Source: an uncultured Gammaproteobacteria bacterium (GTDB lineage Bacteria > Pseudomonadota > Gammaproteobacteria > Arenicellales > JAANXG01). Taken from it: a DNA stretch of 61,006 bases. Under the pieces are notes generated by a model. The model was not told the origin of the DNA. It did no database searches and worked only from the letters and a program-made list of their open reading frames with translations. This document shows positions 58,031-61,006 of the stretch, one piece after another. The translations under genes were made by a program, and so were the position numbers. Positions within the stretch are counted from its first letter, which is position 1. Each line of letters begins with the position of its first letter. The stretch is from contig CAMYKW010000014.1 in assembly GCA_947259175.1 (NCBI GenBank), forward strand, positions 1-61,006. The letters are read 5' to 3'.

Positions 58031-58568
58031 GGATGAATTGTATAAATTGCGACTCTAGCTTACACAGAAGAATTTTAGGTTTGACTTAAGCTTGCGATTC
58101 CCCCGAATGTCCCAGGCGCCAAACCGGACGTTCGACAGAGCCAATTGATCTTCGGTTCAATACTCAACCCGAACATTTCACCATAGACGCGCTATCACCA
58201 TAAGACCGTAAACACTTGACGAAGGTGTAGGGACGAGACTCCTGAGCCAAATGAATACGGGCTATTTTGTCCAATATTTTAGATCGTACTTGGGCTCTCC
58301 ATCTTTCGAACAACATTGCAACGTGGACGCAACCAGACCGCCCGGGTCCGATCCGTGTAACGGTAGCTACATGGCTTATAGATATACGTGGTTGGTGCCC
58401 TAAGCGACATCGGTATTACCGGCTAGACATTTCCTAAAATAGGCGTCTTACTCAAGTTCTACACCTAGGAACCGATAATGGGGTAAAGGCAGCCACCTCG
58501 GCGATCGGCCGGCCTGCCTTCGTCGACATCATCAGCACATCCCGAACGGGTGATAGGAGAAAACCAAC

Positions 58569-59321
58569 ATGTTACGTAAACACCACCTTTTTCTGGCATC
58601 ATGTCTTGGATTACTGCCGTCCCTGGCCTTTGCCACGACCTTGACCATTCCGGGTTCCACTACGGTGCAGAAACGCATCCTCGAGCCCGCTAAGACATCC
58701 ATCGAGGCTCAAACCGGCATTACTGTCAACGTGCTGGGTGTTGGATCCGGCAAGGGTTTCAAAGAGTTGATGGAAGGCAAGGTACCGGTATCCATTGCCT
58801 CCAGCCCCTTGAGTGCGCTACTCAAAAAGTTCAAACTGCCCGACGACGGCACCTTCATAGAGCACGTCATCATCCAGGACGAGATTGTGCCCATTGTCCA
58901 TCCCGCCAATCCCGTCGAGAGCCTTACGCACCAGCAATTGTCCGATCTCAATACGGGTAAAATCCGTAACTGGAAAGAGGTAGGCGGCGAGGATCGACCC
59001 GTGGTGGTGATCACATCGCACGCAGGTTCGGCCACGCGCGCGATGTTTCAGAAAGCGGTGATGCACAAAACACCCTATGCTGAAAAGGCGCGCACCGTCC
59101 GCTCCACCCGCCAGGAGGTGGACTTGGTGGCCAAGTTCAAAGGCGGTATCGGCGCGGTCTCCAAAAGCTTCGCCGAAATGAAAAAGGGTAAGGTGAAAGT
59201 GGTCGAGACCGACGCGATCACGCGACCGCTGTGTTTCATTACCAAAGGCGAGCCAACCGCAGACGTCGCGAAGCTCGTCACTTTTCTGCAGACGCCCGAA
59301 GCACAACAGCATTTTAAATAA
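58569..59321 (+). CDS. PstS-like periplasmic substrate-binding protein
   Basis: The 250-residue secreted protein has signal peptide MLRKHHLFLASCLGLLPSLA-FA, then the PBP-like domain: LTIPGSTTVQKRILEPAKTS, GVGSGKGFKELMEGKVPVSI-ASSPLSAL, the DEIVPIVHPANPVESLTHQQL stretch, RNWKEVGGEDRPVVVITSHA-GSATRAMF, and a C-terminal FITKGEPTADVAKLVTFLQTPEA. These features are shared by phosphate-binding proteins of the PstS type, but the protein is shorter and no pst transport genes follow. Instead a chemoreceptor gene starts 3 bp later, so it may be a sensory rather than transport subunit. Confidence 0.85.
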   Translation: MLRKHHLFLASCLGLLPSLAFATTLTIPGSTTVQKRILEPAKTSIEAQTGITVNVLGVGSGKGFKELMEGKVPVSIASSPLSALLKKFKLPDDGTFIEHVIIQDEIVPIVHPANPVESLTHQQLSDLNTGKIRNWKEVGGEDRPVVVITSHAGSATRAMFQKAVMHKTPYAEKARTVRSTRQEVDLVAKFKGGIGAVSKSFAEMKKGKVKVVETDAITRPLCFITKGEPTADVAKLVTFLQTPEAQQHFK

Positions 59322-59324
59322 CCC

Positions 59325-61006
59325 ATGAACCCATTCTTCAGCCGTTATCTGTCGTGGCTGAGGTCCGTCGCCCGAGCCACGAGCGGGATGTTTCGAATGC
59401 GAAACTCCGGTCAGGTGAGACTGCAGACCCGGACGCTCACCGTGCCGCTGAGTATCGCGTTAGTCGTGTTTCTGGTCATGGGTCTCGTGCTCACGCAGCT
59501 GTTCCGCGGCAATTTTGAGGCCGTGCAGAATCGTGAGCTGACCAAGCTGATTCAAAGTGAGAGCAGTAAAATGGTCAACGGATTGACCATTCTCACATCC
59601 ACGCAAACACCGGCGGACGCCTATCTGGGGCTGGAGTCGGACGATCTGGGGATGGCCGAGGACCTGCTCAATAAGGTCGCCGGCATGGGTCTGAGTGACG
59701 TAATCATCACATCGCCGCAAGGTGAGGTGCTGTATCCGGTGGAGGGGAAGCTGCCCGAGGATTTACCAGAACAACTAAACAATGCGTCACGGGACCCGGG
59801 AACGGTTCGAGTGTTGAGCACAAAAGACCAAATCGCCGCGTTCGCACCGATCCTGGACGTCGACGATGCGGTGGGCTTTCTGGTGTTCATCGTGTCGCTG
59901 CCATCGGAACTTACAACGATCTCGGAGCACGTCCTGAATGACGAGATAGGTGCTGTGCACAGTGCTTCCGTGACGCAGTTCTTAGCCTCGGCGCACCAGG
60001 AATCGTCGGAGGCCAACCATAGCTTCCTGAAGCGCATGTTGATGACCGCCGGCGGCATTCTTGTGGTTGGCCTCGCACTGATTGCGGTCACTCTGAATAC
60101 GATCTCCCGTAGTATCACGAATCCGGTGAGCAAAGTCGTGCAGATGGTCGACACCATGGCCAAAGGGGATCTAACCGGGCGCATAGATCTCCCTGAGCGA
60201 CGGGACGAACTCCGGCATATGGCCGCTCGGGTGAATCACATGGCCGATCAATTGAGCGACACTGTGCGTACAGTGGACCTGCAGTCGGAGTCTCTCTCGG
60301 CGCTCGCCACCGGGTTCGTCCGCTCCCGTGAGACGCTCGAAGAGTTCTCGGGCGAGGTGCACTCGATGGTGAATCATGTCGTGGACGACAATCGCCAAAT
60401 TGACCAGGAGACCCAATCGCTGCAAGAAAGGATGCGTGCCGCCCGGGAGAGTGTCAGTGCCCTCCACACCGGCATCGACGGTTTCGTTAACAACATCAAG
60501 GACATGGCAAACGAAGCCGCCAAAACGAGCGACAACACGAATACGGTAGCCGCGGCCACTAAACAAATGGGGCACAATTTAGAACGCGTCAACCAAAGCT
60601 TGGCGGAAGTCCGCGGATCGGTGGAAACCGTCACCGGTGCCATTGACGCGTTGAACTCCTCCATTGCGGGTGTGAATAGACGGTCCCAGGATACCAATTC
60701 CCTATGTCAAGACGCCGAGCAACACGTCGAGCGAACGCGAAAAAACACGAGTCGGCTCAGCGCATCGGTCGGTGAGATCGCTGACTTGCTCAAGATGATT
60801 GATACGATTGCCGAGCAGACCAACATGCTGGCTCTGAATGCCACGATTGAGGCGGCAAGGGCGGGTGAATCCGGTAAAGGCTTTGCCGTGGTCGCCAACG
60901 AAGTCAAGGCGTTGGCGCATAAGACGGGTGAGGCGACCAAGATGATCGCCGAGATGATCCAAAAGATAGACACAAGAAGCCAGGAGACCACGCAGACCGT
61001 TCAAGA
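59325..61006 (+). CDS. methyl-accepting chemotaxis protein (3' end beyond window)
   Basis: The open frame from ATG 59325 continues to the right edge (560 codons visible). It has an N-terminal membrane helix ([20 protein letters not shown]), a periplasmic domain of about 170 residues, a second helix ([20 protein letters not shown]), a HAMP domain ([20 protein letters not shown]) and a cytoplasmic signalling domain. The near-invariant hairpin tip [20 protein letters not shown] and [16 protein letters not shown] are present. It should signal to CheA/CheW. It is coupled to the upstream PstS-like binding protein by a 3-bp gap, which suggests that the ligand-loaded binding protein is the stimulus. 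The C-terminus is cut by the window edge. Confidence 0.93.
   Translation, partial: MNPFFSRYLSWLRSVARATSGMFRMRNSGQVRLQTRTLTVPLSIALVVFLVMGLVLTQLFRGNFEAVQNRELTKLIQSESSKMVNGLTILTSTQTPADAYLGLESDDLGMAEDLLNKVAGMGLSDVIITSPQGEVLYPVEGKLPEDLPEQLNNASRDPGTVRVLSTKDQIAAFAPILDVDDAVGFLVFIVSLPSELTTISEHVLNDEIGAVHSASVTQFLASAHQESSEANHSFLKRMLMTAGGILVVGLALIAVTLNTISRSITNPVSKVVQMVDTMAKGDLTGRIDLPERRDELRHMAARVNHMADQLSDTVRTVDLQSESLSALATGFVRSRETLEEFSGEVHSMVNHVVDDNRQIDQETQSLQERMRAARESVSALHTGIDGFVNNIKDMANEAAKTSDNTNTVAAATKQMGHNLERVNQSLAEVRGSVETVTGAIDALNSSIAGVNRRSQDTNSLCQDAEQHVERTRKNTSRLSASVGEIADLLKMIDTIAEQTNMLALNATIEAARAGESGKGFAVVANEVKALAHKTGEATKMIAEMIQKIDTRSQETTQTVQ

Larger units (their letters stand above)
57976..58568. 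other. 593-bp intergenic region
   Basis: No ORF, tRNA or rRNA is recognised. The left end has a bidirectional terminator-like hairpin (57985-58012) and a 12-bp perfect palindrome (58019-58030). A weaker hairpin, AAGGCAG/CTGCCTT, lies at about 58485-58519. A good ribosome-binding site (AGGAG, about 58556) precedes the binding-protein gene. The region is lower in GC than its neighbours and could hold decayed sequence. Confidence 0.5.

Noticed and set aside
58335-58400. Possible tRNA (GGGTCCGATCCG looks like a T-arm)
   Set aside because: No matching acceptor, D-arm or anticodon stem can be built around it.

Overview
The window looks like the chromosome of a gammaproteobacterium with moderately high GC content. 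Evidence for this is the gene neighbourhoods coaBC/radC/rpmB/rpmG, xseB-ispA-dxs, dapA-bamC-purC, parE-parC, a fimV homologue and an AlgC-type mutase. No rRNA or tRNA was found, so the species cannot be named. A class I phosphoribulokinase homologue and a rubrerythrin / Fe-S reductase / DUF3501 cluster would fit an environmental, possibly chemolithotrophic organism, but that is inference.

Region 1 (1-6.9 kb) is accessory DNA. Positions 1-2512 are the end of an integron gene-cassette array. Five attC sites (85-188, 842-944, 1465-1530, 1899-1993, 2393-2512) separate a truncated CDS, a reverse-oriented vapBC pair, a RelE-type toxin with its HigA-type antitoxin, a TfoX-N protein and a VOC (glyoxalase-fold) protein. 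No integrase lies in the window. Beyond the last attC come a cold-shock protein with a hairpin leader, a dead higB, a GNAT remnant, an isochorismatase-family hydrolase whose catalytic Cys codon is TGA, a second TfoX-N protein, small unknown genes, a second VOC protein, a cupin, and an encapsulin-associated ferritin (EncFtn) without an encapsulin.

Region 2 (6.9-14.9 kb) holds a lipid/acyl-CoA group: a PlsC-like acyltransferase fused to an alpha/beta hydrolase, a short inverted-repeat (MITE-like) element, an acyl-CoA ligase, a small membrane protein and a MaoC-like hydratase. These are followed on the minus strand by a methyltransferase-like protein, a Mak-like ROK kinase and a class I glutamine amidotransferase, and then on the plus strand by a retropepsin-like protease.

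Region 3 (14.9-30.3 kb) carries xseB-ispA-dxs-folE2 (isoprenoid precursors and folate), a rubrerythrin / Fe-S reductase / DUF3501 set with a palindromic operator over its promoter, topoisomerase IV (parE, parC), a FimV-like protein and three envelope or chaperone genes. Region 4 (30.4-41.2 kb) has a ClC channel, algC, and the TCA genes gltA, sucA, sucB and lpd, all on the minus strand except one small hypothetical gene. Region 5 (41.3-58 kb) is core metabolism: a diguanylate cyclase, dut, coaBC, radC, rpmB-rpmG, prkB, an HNH nuclease, a desaturase, dapA, bamC, purC, purL, thyA, folA and an enolase-superfamily enzyme. Region 6 (58-61 kb) is a long non-coding stretch, then a PstS-like binding protein 3 nt upstream of a chemoreceptor that runs off the window.

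The best leads for something new are the TGA-for-Cys hydrolase, the chimeric DUF4160/RelE toxin and the TA-rich cassette array, the orphan EncFtn, the rubrerythrin operator, and the binding-protein/chemoreceptor pair.
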